Source of the DNA: an uncultured Lachnospiraceae bacterium
GTDB lineage: Bacteria > Bacillota > Clostridia > Lachnospirales > Lachnospiraceae
Reading direction: 5' to 3'
Assembly (NCBI GenBank): GCA_910577015.1
Contig: CAJTKU010000004.1
Coordinates: forward strand, 62,001 to 126,000
Length of the DNA: 64,000 nucleotides
The notes below the pieces were generated by a model, which ran no database searches, was not told where the DNA came from, and saw only the letters and a list, made by a program, of their open reading frames with translations. Of this stretch, positions 44,301 to 51,345 are shown in pieces; the first letter of the stretch is position 1, and every line of letters begins with the position of its first letter. Position numbers and translations under genes: made by a program.

Positions 44301-44885
44301 CAGGGCAGGACAGTTGCGCTCAGTGCGGAAAATGACTGGAGTTTTGTTTATGAGGGACTTCGCCAGTATGATGATGAAGGAAAGCCTTACATTTATGAAG
44401 TAAAAGAAGAAGTTCCGGAAGGGTATGAGGCTGTCTATGAGCAGGATGCAGAGAGCAGACTGATAACCATTACCAATATCCGCATAACAGGCAGTCTTGT
44501 CATTACCAAGACCGTAGATAAAATAAACATGGCAAACGGCGCGCCGGTATTTACGTTCAGGATTTCAGGTCCCGACGGGCAGGTTTTCTACAGAACCATA
44601 ACTTTTGAAACCGATAAGGAACTGACAAAGTCCATTACGGTCAGCGGACTTCCCATGGGAACCTACACGGTAAAAGAACTGGATTCCCTCAGATACAAAC
44701 AGGTATCCGTAAATGCAGGGACGCAGCAGGTGACAAGGGAGAATGTTCCCCAATTTATATTTAAAAATGAACTGACTTCCGATAAATACAATTCCCATTC
44801 GGATATGATTATCAACAGTTTCAGAATGGATGAAGAAGGAAGCGTCGTGGTATCCCAGACGAGGGAAGTGAAGGAAGAAAAGTAA
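41331..44885 (+). CDS. Large fibro-slime/Cna-B (SpaA-like) adhesin
   Basis: A 1184-residue secreted protein. It has a signal peptide (about residues 1-27), an acidic region with repeated SGND/VSGND units (about 28-125), and an unassigned beta-rich region (125-700). A fibro-slime-type domain holds YSFIGDDDLWVFVDGHLVLD (about residue 740), and at least two or three Cna-B/SpaA-like domains follow (from about 857; for example GKLTFEKTDDLGNALAGAEF and LREVKAPEGYEL). Such domains build pilus-like or adhesive surface structures. The C-terminus (ending TREVKEEK) has no membrane helix and no sorting motif. ATG 41331 follows AAAGGAGG. It leads the operon with a TasA-like protein and a SipW-type peptidase. 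Confidence 0.85.
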   Translation: MKAGWMKKVMAISLCLTILAGINVQSVIAAAQESVTVSGNDTENPVENIETNQPSENGEVTEGEEDKIEDKAEDIVADSDVPAVEEAPGEDEVQENVSDNDVSGNEAFGDDISGNDVSGNDLQETVTLQTEVDGVKITLTASAEDIPEGAVLWAEEIRQDWTNKEQIEVIDEALAAEAEEKQFAVQQYKAFDIKLLVDGETVQPGGDVVVKFEGDVLLPRQEESLAVYHITEDAVAAQVGGLNEENLPEMVTDHFSTYVIVVAEEVAGECSVNIHHFLQVETGKEELFRSRYVDKDGNPKYELRQEEGGSLYYEGYKSETENINVFQEMTIPVQKNNSYNLVRIVVKDEEENIIYTSEDVDNTEDRVLVTIEGDSEVELYYDYTRNDNFRDDVTYFDYSILGGYTELKTVKEEDMKRAWEITFSTTKDGKSESYTYQGHGVFRNKETGAEYKVGLNSVLYNFNYNWLYEKITVLAMNDETFSFWYDDSDAGSDRGNGTGLGLRNTGINNPKYAYDENGVYHGYSGYFAIGTYGDAHFHDYYIPMNKTVDGVNVTLNANTNNSNHWAIPEYPYVDPVTGAVYETTVLKGTDAIVPGLVQGLTGDKYETLVMAKGIYEPGYFTSEDFTSVVNGITYYDKKVYPNEFELRFERSGYNYQLFSSVDTRTGEETLAGLRNEGNFFPLNGVDYKDTAAMVEELEGAWGERYNAFSKTGTKPEGNNCFFGMRYDFSFSLGDYVGPLEYSFIGDDDLWVFVDGHLVLDLGGIHSAYPTAYEGSSYNGFEIITKGNENNSVDMWSAVYTDANGNVRPVIDPEDTERTHQVTVLYMERGGYDSNCYMEFVLPNVTPMQSVITNRPIGKLTFEKTDDLGNALAGAEFELRKAGQVLVGTAVSDGEGRVRFSGLATGTYTLREVKAPEGYELDETEYTVWVRESADGKTITVETDIPDNRIANHKLMALPVEKIWQNADGTEMTAPGTESVKIQLYRNGLPVQGRTVALSAENDWSFVYEGLRQYDDEGKPYIYEVKEEVPEGYEAVYEQDAESRLITITNIRITGSLVITKTVDKINMANGAPVFTFRISGPDGQVFYRTITFETDKELTKSITVSGLPMGTYTVKELDSLRYKQVSVNAGTQQVTRENVPQFIFKNELTSDKYNSHSDMIINSFRMDEEGSVVVSQTREVKEEK

Positions 44886-44918
44886 AGTTTGGTTAGATGC
44901 AGGAAAAGGCGGTCGGAA

Positions 44919-45464
44919 ATGAAGAGAATGTGGAAAAACAAATATGGCATAGTTGTTATGGCAGCGGTTGTCCTGGCAGTTCTGGCATCAGCATATGGCG
45001 TTACTTCGGCAATGCAGCTGAGACAGACAAATTCCGTGGAAAATATTTTTACGGTGGGTACAGTCAACACGGAAATCGTGGAAATATTTCAGAAAATAAA
45101 TAACCATGAGTATCAAAAAGAGCCGAGGGTGACCAATACGGGAAACAACAGCTGCTATGTGAGGATTCGGCTGGAAATCACGCCCATGGAGGCGCATGAC
45201 AGACTTTCCATGGATTTTGATACGGAAAACTGGATAAAACCGGAAGGTTCCGAATGGTATTATTTTAAACAAGAGGTGGCGCCCGGACATTCTACCACGC
45301 CGTTGTTTACCAAAGTTGCGGTAGACTATAATGAAACCGATAAGCCGTGGATGGATTTTGACATTATCCTGTATCAGGAAGCGGTACAGTCGGAAGTGAC
45401 AGCCGGAGGGGAAATCATCACGGATATGATGGAAATCTGGAACCTGTATGACGGGCAGTCATAA
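44919..45464 (+). CDS. SipW-type signal peptide/TasA-like protein
   Basis: A 181-residue exported protein. After a basic start (MKRMWKNKYGIVVMAAVVLA) it shows FTVGTVNTEIVEIF, then RVTNTGNNSCYVRIRLEITP, the pattern shared with TasA-like proteins (FTVGxV...NTGxxxxYVR). I chose ATG 44919. The frame is open from TTG 44889, but there is no good site there. It lies between the fibro-slime adhesin and a SipW-type signal peptidase, its likely processing enzyme. Confidence 0.78.
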   Translation: MKRMWKNKYGIVVMAAVVLAVLASAYGVTSAMQLRQTNSVENIFTVGTVNTEIVEIFQKINNHEYQKEPRVTNTGNNSCYVRIRLEITPMEAHDRLSMDFDTENWIKPEGSEWYYFKQEVAPGHSTTPLFTKVAVDYNETDKPWMDFDIILYQEAVQSEVTAGGEIITDMMEIWNLYDGQS

Positions 45465-45504
45465 CCGGCGCCGCAGAACATGATGGAAAGCTGAGGGAAT
45501 ACAC

Positions 45505-46020
45505 ATGAAAATATTCAGTAAAGTTTGCAGTATCTTATCTACTTTGATTATCATAGCCTTTGCGGTCATCGCGGGGCTTTTGATAATTCCGATGTTATTC
45601 GGGTGTAAAAATATGGCAGTCTTAAGCGGAAGCATGGAACCGGGGATTGCCGTAGGTTCCGTAGTATTTGTAAAAGAGGTGGATGCAGAAAGCATCAAAC
45701 CGGGGGATGTCATTACCTACAAGCTCTCCGGAGGCACCATGGTTACGCACCGGGTGGTGTCGGTGGACAGTGAAAACAAAGAACTGATTACCAAAGGGGA
45801 CGCCAATGAAGTGGAAGACGGAAGTCCCGTTGCTTTTTCAGCGGTGGTCGGCAGGGAAGTGTTCCATGTGCCCCTGTTAGGGTATTTGACCATTTATATC
45901 CGAACACCGATTGGCATTATAGCAGTGTGCGGCGTGCTGATTGTGTTGATTTTGCTGAATTTCCTGCCGGGTGTATTGCAGCCTGAGGAGGAAAAAAAGG
46001 AAGAAAAAAAAGAAGAGTAA
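45505..46020 (+). CDS. sipW: SipW-type signal peptidase I
   Basis: A 171-residue membrane peptidase of the archaeal/ER type. The N-terminal membrane helix (about residues 9-31) is followed by the catalytic Ser in SGSMEP (Ser43). The second active-site residue is His in VTHRVVS (His82) in place of the Lys of ordinary bacterial enzymes, which is the SipW hallmark. GDVITYK and TKGDANEVED match the family. A second membrane helix lies near residue 135, and the C-terminal tail is rich in Glu/Lys. In Bacillus, SipW matures TasA. Here it lies between TasA-like genes and probably does the same. Confidence 0.92.
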   Translation: MKIFSKVCSILSTLIIIAFAVIAGLLIIPMLFGCKNMAVLSGSMEPGIAVGSVVFVKEVDAESIKPGDVITYKLSGGTMVTHRVVSVDSENKELITKGDANEVEDGSPVAFSAVVGREVFHVPLLGYLTIYIRTPIGIIAVCGVLIVLILLNFLPGVLQPEEEKKEEKKEE

Positions 46021-46028
46021 TTGTGCCG

Positions 46029-46062
46029 GTATGACCGGTATGTGACCGAAAGGCAATATACT
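46029..46062 (+). promoter_or_regulatory. Predicted SARP-dependent promoter 3 (operon 46124-49884)
   Basis: Heptamers GTATGAC (46029-46035) and ATGTGAC (46040-46046) at 11-nt pitch, a 10-nt gap, then TATACT (46057-46062). No -35 box. Same geometry as at 36826 and 41236. Confidence 0.78.
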
Positions 46063-46123
46063 GTATTTATAAGAATCAGTACATAAAAATTTATTATATT
46101 TCAAATTAAAGGAGAATGAAAAA

Positions 46124-46849
46124 ATGAAAAAGAAAAGCTTGATTTCCATGCTGGCAACCTTAAGTCTGGTAGGCGTTATTATGGTAGGCGCTACGCTTGC
46201 TTATCTGACAGACAAGACGGATGATGTAGTAAACACCTTTACCATCGGTAAGGTAGACATTAACCTGACAGAGCCGAACTGGAAACCTGAAGAAGGTTTG
46301 GATTTGGAGCCGGGAGCAGAGATTGCAAAGGACCCGACCGTTACCAATACAGGTAAAAACGATGCGTTTGTAGCAGTAAAAGTAACCGGTATGGACGCAA
46401 TGGCTGCAGTTGGATTTGAAGCTGACGTAAATGAAGGATGGGTACTGGTTGATGAAACCGGCGCTGTAGTGGAAGGTTGGGATGGTTCCCTTGTAGACGG
46501 TATTTATGCATATGCAAAGAGCGCTCTTGCAAAGGGTGACGCATCCGTACCTGTGTTCAGCGAAGTAAGGTTTACGGATAACGGCGTATACAACCAGAGC
46601 TTTACCATCAATGAAGTTCCCGTTGATGAAACAGACGAGACGGCAGGCACCTATTTTGTGATTGAAGGCGTAGATAAGACTTTTGAGACAGAAGCAGCAG
46701 CAAGGGAATATATTGCAAGTCTGGAAGCTTTGCAGGATACCACTTCCTTTGACCTGGTAATCAAAGCATTTGCAATCCAGACAACCGGTTTTGAAATGGT
46801 AACGGATAATGTATATACATGGGTTGCAGAGTTTGATTTTGCAGAATAA
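46124..46849 (+). CDS. TasA-like protein with SipW-type signal peptide, copy 1 of 3
   Basis: A 241-residue exported protein beginning with a SipW-type signal peptide whose cleavage region is GATLAYLTDKTDDVVNTFT. The body has KVDINLTEP, then DPTVTNTGKNDAFVAVKVTG, typical of TasA/camelysin-like beta-sandwich subunits, and a C-terminal region VYTWVAEFDFAE. The next two genes are paralogues. ATG 46124 follows AAAGGAG. It leads the third operon of the locus, 62 nt after the predicted -10 box. Confidence 0.88.
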   Translation: MKKKSLISMLATLSLVGVIMVGATLAYLTDKTDDVVNTFTIGKVDINLTEPNWKPEEGLDLEPGAEIAKDPTVTNTGKNDAFVAVKVTGMDAMAAVGFEADVNEGWVLVDETGAVVEGWDGSLVDGIYAYAKSALAKGDASVPVFSEVRFTDNGVYNQSFTINEVPVDETDETAGTYFVIEGVDKTFETEAAAREYIASLEALQDTTSFDLVIKAFAIQTTGFEMVTDNVYTWVAEFDFAE

Positions 46850-46898
46850 AACCTGTTAATGATTTGAGATTTCGCGAAGCAAAATTATGGAGGTTAGT

Positions 46899-47720
46899 AT
46901 GAAAAAGAAAAAAGTAACTGCCATTGTATTGACGGCATGTCTGGCAGCGGTAGCCATGATTGGCGCTACGCTTGCATATTTTACTTCGGCAACTGAGGAT
47001 GTGGTAAACACTTTTACCGTTGGCAACGTGGATATCAGCGTAACGGAGCCTTCATTCAATCCTGACGAGGCAAAAGATTTGCAGCCCGGGGCGGCGGTAA
47101 AAAAGGACCCCAGAATCACCAATACCGGTGCGGGAGAAGGCTATGTCATGCTGCAGATAACCGGTATGGACGACATGAATGCGCAGCAGTTTGCCGCAGT
47201 GTATGATGCGGAAAAATGGGATTTGGTGGATGCAGACGGGAATAAGCTTGCTGTTCCCGAAGGCAATAAATTGGTAGACGGTTATTATGTTTATAAAGAG
47301 GGCGCGCTTGTTGCAGGAGCGACGACAGCTCCCCTGTTTACGGAAGTGAAGCTGAGTGAAGATGCAACGGAAGTAACATCGGCAGCGTATAAGATTATCG
47401 GAAACTTTAAGGACGAAAACGGTCTGTTCACTTACAAGAATGCCGAGGGCGTGGTGATTGAGGAAAACATCGGACGCCAGCCGACCGCACTTGACAAGGA
47501 TGGAAATCCTATCGTTTTCTATACCATCAACGGTGTGGAAGTAACGGAAGGGACTACTTTTGCAACCGCTGACGCTGCAAAAGAGTATGTGATGGAGCAT
47601 TACAAAGAATCTTCTTCCTTTGTGTTCAACCTGACCGTAAAAGGTTATGCAATTCAGGCTGATAATATTGCATTTACTACCGACGGAAGCTATACATGGG
47701 TAAGCGAACTTGTAAAATAG
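46899..47720 (+). CDS. TasA-like protein with SipW-type signal peptide, copy 2 of 3
   Basis: A 273-residue exported paralogue of the 46124 product. The cleavage region is GATLAYFTSATEDVVNTFTV, then VDISVTEPSFNP, KDPRITNTGAGEGYVMLQ and the C-terminus YTWVSELVK. The insert between residues of about 160 and 220 makes it longer than copy 1. I chose ATG 46899 because GGAGG lies 5 nt upstream. An ATG at 46887 would add four residues and include that site. It is probably a fibre subunit processed by one of the two SipW-type peptidases. Confidence 0.88.
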   Translation: MKKKKVTAIVLTACLAAVAMIGATLAYFTSATEDVVNTFTVGNVDISVTEPSFNPDEAKDLQPGAAVKKDPRITNTGAGEGYVMLQITGMDDMNAQQFAAVYDAEKWDLVDADGNKLAVPEGNKLVDGYYVYKEGALVAGATTAPLFTEVKLSEDATEVTSAAYKIIGNFKDENGLFTYKNAEGVVIEENIGRQPTALDKDGNPIVFYTINGVEVTEGTTFATADAAKEYVMEHYKESSSFVFNLTVKGYAIQADNIAFTTDGSYTWVSELVK

Positions 47721-47751
47721 TATGTTTTTTACCTGAAAGTGAGATAAGACA

Positions 47752-48375
47752 ATGAAAAGCAAGAAACTGATTCCCATGCTGGCTGCAGTCACTTTGCTTG
47801 CAGTAATCGGCGCAGGGGCTACATTGGCATATTTTACGGATACGTCCGATACCACAAATATTATCACCATGGGGCATGTTGAGATTGAAATTGACGAGCC
47901 TGGTTACGAAGGGGATGATAACAACGAGGTAAAAGACATCCTGCCCGGTGAAACGATTATAAAGGACCCTACCGTCACCGTTTCCGAAGGTTCGGCAGAT
48001 GCTTATATTAGGACGACTCTGACTATTGGAAATTTAACCAAAGAGCAGACAGAGGAACTGCTTGCCGGAATTGTCATCAATGCAGGCTGGTATTACAATG
48101 AAGAAGACGGTTATTATTACTATAACCGAAAGTTAGCAGCGGGGGAGAACGCGACTTTATTTAATCAGGTTACCGTACCGGAGAACTGGGGAAATGAAAC
48201 AGCGGGCCTTTCTTTCCAGATTGTCGTCAGTGCGGAAGCAATCCAGGCAGATAATTTTGAGCCACAGTATAATGAGGACGGCTCCATGATTATCTGTTGG
48301 AGGAACAGCGCCGGAGAGCCTGTCACTGCTGAGAATTACAATGGAGGGAATGTTTCAACGAGTGGTGGCAACTAA
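47752..48375 (+). CDS. TasA-like protein with SipW-type signal peptide, copy 3 of 3
   Basis: A 207-residue exported paralogue. The cleavage region is GAGATLAYFTDTSDTTNIIT, then GHVEIEIDEPGYEGDD, DPTVTVSEGSADAYIRTTL and AIQADNFEPQYN. It ends in a Gly/Asn/Ser tail. It differs in sequence from copies 1 and 2 but keeps the order of motifs. Together the three tandem genes suggest a multi-subunit fibre or a set of alternative subunits. Confidence 0.85.
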   Translation: MKSKKLIPMLAAVTLLAVIGAGATLAYFTDTSDTTNIITMGHVEIEIDEPGYEGDDNNEVKDILPGETIIKDPTVTVSEGSADAYIRTTLTIGNLTKEQTEELLAGIVINAGWYYNEEDGYYYYNRKLAAGENATLFNQVTVPENWGNETAGLSFQIVVSAEAIQADNFEPQYNEDGSMIICWRNSAGEPVTAENYNGGNVSTSGGN

Positions 48376-48398
48376 GAGAAAAGGCAGGAAATGATACC

Positions 48399-48572
48399 AT
48401 GAGTGAAAAGAAAACGGTAAACAATATACAGCAGAGTTTTGTGATTGAAGTAAAAAGCCGGGAAAATCATACCTGGCAGGGAACGGTGTCCTGGGTGGAA
48501 GGCAAGAAAAAAGAAAATTTCAGGAGTGCGCTGGAGTTGTTGAAATTGATTGATTCTACCCTGGAACATTGA
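48399..48572 (+). CDS. 57-residue WQG-domain protein
   Basis: Small protein beginning MSEKKTVNNI, with the segment FVIEVKSRENHTWQGTVSWV and then FRSALELLKLID. It aligns with the C-terminal part of the 138-residue protein next to the SARP gene. It has no signal peptide or membrane helix. It lies between the third TasA-like gene and the signal peptidase-sortase fusion, in the same direction and presumably the same operon. The upstream site AGGAAATGATACC is weak to moderate. Its size may exclude it from automatic gene calls. Confidence 0.72.
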   Translation: MSEKKTVNNIQQSFVIEVKSRENHTWQGTVSWVEGKKKENFRSALELLKLIDSTLEH

Positions 48573-48597
48573 GAGGAAGTATTAAGGGAGGAAAATC

Positions 48598-49884
48598 TTG
48601 GTTGCAAAGATTTTAAACTTCCTCGGAACATTCTTAATGGTTGTTGTCATTCTGGTTGCAGCGCCGCTCGTTGTGCCAAAGTTGTTTGGCGTGCAGATAT
48701 ACGAGGTGCTGACAGGCAGTATGGAGCCGACTTACAGAGTGGGGAGTGTAATTTATGTCTGCAAGGCAGATGCAGAAAAAATAGATATCGGAGATACCAT
48801 TACATACACGATGGGGACAGATACCGAACTGGTTCTGACCCATCGTGTTGTGGGTATTGACGAAGGGAATCAGACCTTTACCACAAAAGGAGATGCAAAC
48901 AAAGCGCAGGACCCGGAGCCGGTAGCCTTTCACAGAGTCATAGGCAGACCGGTTTTGTGCATTCCGGGGCTGGGAAAAGCAGCCGCCTATTTACAGACAA
49001 CAGAGGGAAAGGCTTTGTGCGTAATTGTGTTTGCAGCCTCTTTTATCTGTTTTGTACTGGCGGATATTTTGAAAAAAACCAAAAAGAATGAAGAAGAGGA
49101 AACAGAAAAGAAAACAGTTAAAAAAGTAAAAGGACGTTTTTTTGTCCTTCAGATTGTGGGATTCGGGATGATAGCCGTTGCGGCAGTCGGATTAATCCAA
49201 ATCGTGTCAGGATACGTGCAAAGCGATTCGGAGTATGAAAATCTGGAGCAGTATGTCCATCTGCCTCAAAAGCCTGAAACAGCAGAAGAACAAATAGCGG
49301 ACGTTTCTGTGTGGTGGCAGGAGGATACGGTTGTTGAGTTTGATAAGCTGAAAGAAATGAACGAAGATGTCATTGCCTGGATTGCTTTTGACAATCTGGA
49401 TATCAGTTATCCGGTTTTATATTCGGGAGATAACGGGTATTATTTGAGGCGTACCTTTAACAGGACCAACAATACGGCTGGCAGTATTTTTATGGAGGCT
49501 GCAAATGAGCCGGATTTCTCAGATTATCATACCATCCTTTACGGACATAATATGAAGAACGGTTCTATGTTCGGAAAATTAAAGAAATACCAGGAACAGG
49601 AATTTTACGAAGAAAACCAGTATTTTACCATTTATACGCAGGAGGCCGCTTACCGCTTCCGTATTTTTTCCGTGCAGACAGTGCCTGTGGACGATGAAAT
49701 CTATACTGTGGGATTCGGACCGGATGAGGAATTTAAAAGGTTTGCCCTCAAATTGAAGGAAAATTCCCTGTACGATACCGGGGTGGAGGTGACGGGAGAG
49801 CAGAAAATCATTACGTTGTCAACCTGCACCTATTCGGATGAACTGCGGTTTGTTGTGCATGGCGTGTGCGTTGATGTAAAATAA
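48598..49884 (+). CDS. Fusion of SipW-type signal peptidase and class B sortase
   Basis: A 428-residue membrane protein with two enzymes. Residues 1-155 are a SipW-type signal peptidase: N-terminal helix, catalytic Ser41 in TGSMEP, His82 in LTHRVVG, and TKGDANKAQDPEP. Two membrane helices (about 137-156 and 182-203) flank a charged cytoplasmic Lys/Glu linker. Residues of about 225-428 are a class B sortase with His317 in YGHNMKNGSMFGKL, Cys410 in LSTCTYSDELRFVVHG and Arg417. All catalytic residues of both enzymes are present. TTG 48598 follows AGGGAGG by 6 nt. The fusion suggests that signal-peptide removal and covalent attachment of locus proteins are coupled. Confidence 0.9.
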   Translation: MVAKILNFLGTFLMVVVILVAAPLVVPKLFGVQIYEVLTGSMEPTYRVGSVIYVCKADAEKIDIGDTITYTMGTDTELVLTHRVVGIDEGNQTFTTKGDANKAQDPEPVAFHRVIGRPVLCIPGLGKAAAYLQTTEGKALCVIVFAASFICFVLADILKKTKKNEEEETEKKTVKKVKGRFFVLQIVGFGMIAVAAVGLIQIVSGYVQSDSEYENLEQYVHLPQKPETAEEQIADVSVWWQEDTVVEFDKLKEMNEDVIAWIAFDNLDISYPVLYSGDNGYYLRRTFNRTNNTAGSIFMEAANEPDFSDYHTILYGHNMKNGSMFGKLKKYQEQEFYEENQYFTIYTQEAAYRFRIFSVQTVPVDDEIYTVGFGPDEEFKRFALKLKENSLYDTGVEVTGEQKIITLSTCTYSDELRFVVHGVCVDVK

Positions 49885-49907
49885 TAAAAAGATATAAAAT
49901 AATATAT

Positions 49908-49936
49908 GTGCAAATGCAGGTTCAGTGTGTTATAAT
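49908..49936 (+). promoter_or_regulatory. Extended -10 promoter for the EAL/HDOD gene
   Basis: GTGCAA (49908-49913), 17-nt spacer, TGT then TATAAT (49931-49936). The -35 box is weak but the extended -10 box is complete. It lies about 58 nt before the start codon. Confidence 0.65.
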
Positions 49937-49993
49937 AAGGGAAATACAGAAATATCAGACAAAATGCTACATAAAAGGAGAGAGAAAAGACCT

Positions 49994-51220
49994 ATGCTTG
50001 TAACATTAATTCCTTTATTTGACGAGAATATGGCTGTCAGCGCCTATTCTTTATTCACACAGAAAAAAAATTATTTTCTGAATCCGAGCCTGCTGGGTAC
50101 CGGGATGCATGATGGTGCGGCGCATGTGGATGGATTGGAGCTTATCCAGAGTATGGGTATTGAAACCTTGTCAGAAGAGGCGGAAGTGTTTGTGCCCATA
50201 GGAAATATATCTGTATTTTCCGATATGGATGAGCAGTGTGATGCACCGCATGAAAGACTGGTTCTTCTCATGGATAATTCCATTCCTCCTGAAGAAATGT
50301 ATGTCCGGAGACTGAAAGAGTTAAAGAACATGGGATACAAACTGGCAATGCGCAAGCTGGAAGTGGCTAAGTTTGAAGAATACAGAGAAATCCTTTTGCT
50401 TATGGACTATATGTTTCTTGACCATAAAAAAATTGATATTACAAAGGCAAGGGTATATTTCAGCAAAATATATCCCAATATAAAACTATGCGCCGGAAAC
50501 ATCGACAGCGTGGAAATCTTTGAAAAATTGAAAGAAGAAGGCGGTTATCAGTTCTATGAAGGCAAATTCTTCCGTATGCCCATTAACAAGGGACAGCATG
50601 ATGTTTCGGCGCTGAAGGTAAATTATATCCAGCTGCTTAACATGGTTAACAGCCCGGATTTTGAACTGACAGAAGCGGCAGATGTAATCGGCAGGGATAC
50701 CGCGCTGGTTATTTCCCTGCTTAAGATGGTAAACAGGATGACGGTGAACTCCCAGATTACATCCATACGTCATGCTGCGGCCATGCTGGGTGAGAAAGAA
50801 TTGAGAAAGTGGCTGACAACTGCGGTGGCAGGAGAACTCTACACGGACAAACCCAATGAAATCACAAGGCTGTCCCTGCTGCGTGCAAAATTTGCGGAAA
50901 ATCTGGCGCCGGCATTTTCTTTGGCAATACAGTCATCAGAGTTATTTTTGATGGGCCTGTTTTCCGTTTTGGACGTTATTTTGGACGTTCCCATGGAAGA
51001 AGCGCTTAAAATTGTGCAGGTATCCAAAAATATAAGGGATGCGCTTTTAGAGCGGAAGGGTCCTTTTGCGCTGGTTCAGGAATTTATATCCCGTTATGAA
51101 AATGCAGACTGGCAGGAGGTATCCCGCCTTATGATTGTACACAATCTCAGCATGGACCAGATTTACGACGCTTATAAAGGATGTCTGAAGTGGTACAGGG
51201 ATATGATTTACGAGCAATGA
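49994..51220 (+). CDS. EAL/HDOD (YuxH-like) signalling protein
   Basis: A 408-residue protein with a degenerate EAL-like N-terminal domain and a C-terminal HDOD domain (from about residue 205: LKVNYIQLLNMVNSPDFELT, then VISLLKMVNRMTVNSQITSI and SIRHAAAMLGEKELRKWL). The N-terminal part lacks the E-A-L signature (it reads YKLAMRKLEV at the relevant place), so it probably does not cleave cyclic di-GMP. HDOD proteins act in signalling or regulation. I chose ATG 49994 (MLVTLIPLFDENMAV). The frame is open from 49925. The AAGGAG site is about 12 nt away, a long spacer. Confidence 0.85.
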   Translation: MLVTLIPLFDENMAVSAYSLFTQKKNYFLNPSLLGTGMHDGAAHVDGLELIQSMGIETLSEEAEVFVPIGNISVFSDMDEQCDAPHERLVLLMDNSIPPEEMYVRRLKELKNMGYKLAMRKLEVAKFEEYREILLLMDYMFLDHKKIDITKARVYFSKIYPNIKLCAGNIDSVEIFEKLKEEGGYQFYEGKFFRMPINKGQHDVSALKVNYIQLLNMVNSPDFELTEAADVIGRDTALVISLLKMVNRMTVNSQITSIRHAAAMLGEKELRKWLTTAVAGELYTDKPNEITRLSLLRAKFAENLAPAFSLAIQSSELFLMGLFSVLDVILDVPMEEALKIVQVSKNIRDALLERKGPFALVQEFISRYENADWQEVSRLMIVHNLSMDQIYDAYKGCLKWYRDMIYEQ

Positions 51221-51291
51221 TACAGACGGAAAACATGTCTGCGGGTCTTTGCAGGCAGTTATAACGGTAACGAAAAGCAAGTCGCAGTGAT

Positions 51292-51318
51292 AGGCAGGCC
51301 GGACGGTCTGCCTGTTTT
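51292..51318 (+). terminator. Hairpin between the EAL/HDOD gene and lepA
   Basis: A 9-bp stem AGGCAGGCC / GGTCTGCCT (one G-T pair) with loop GGAC, followed by GTTTT. It ends only 27 nt before lepA, so it either terminates upstream transcription or attenuates readthrough into lepA. Confidence 0.7.
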
Positions 51319-51345
51319 GCAGAATATACAGAGAGGATTTGAGGT

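Noticed and set aside
49994..51220. Active cyclic di-GMP phosphodiesterase
   Set aside because: The EAL signature and metal-binding residues are not recognisable. Only the HDOD part is clear.
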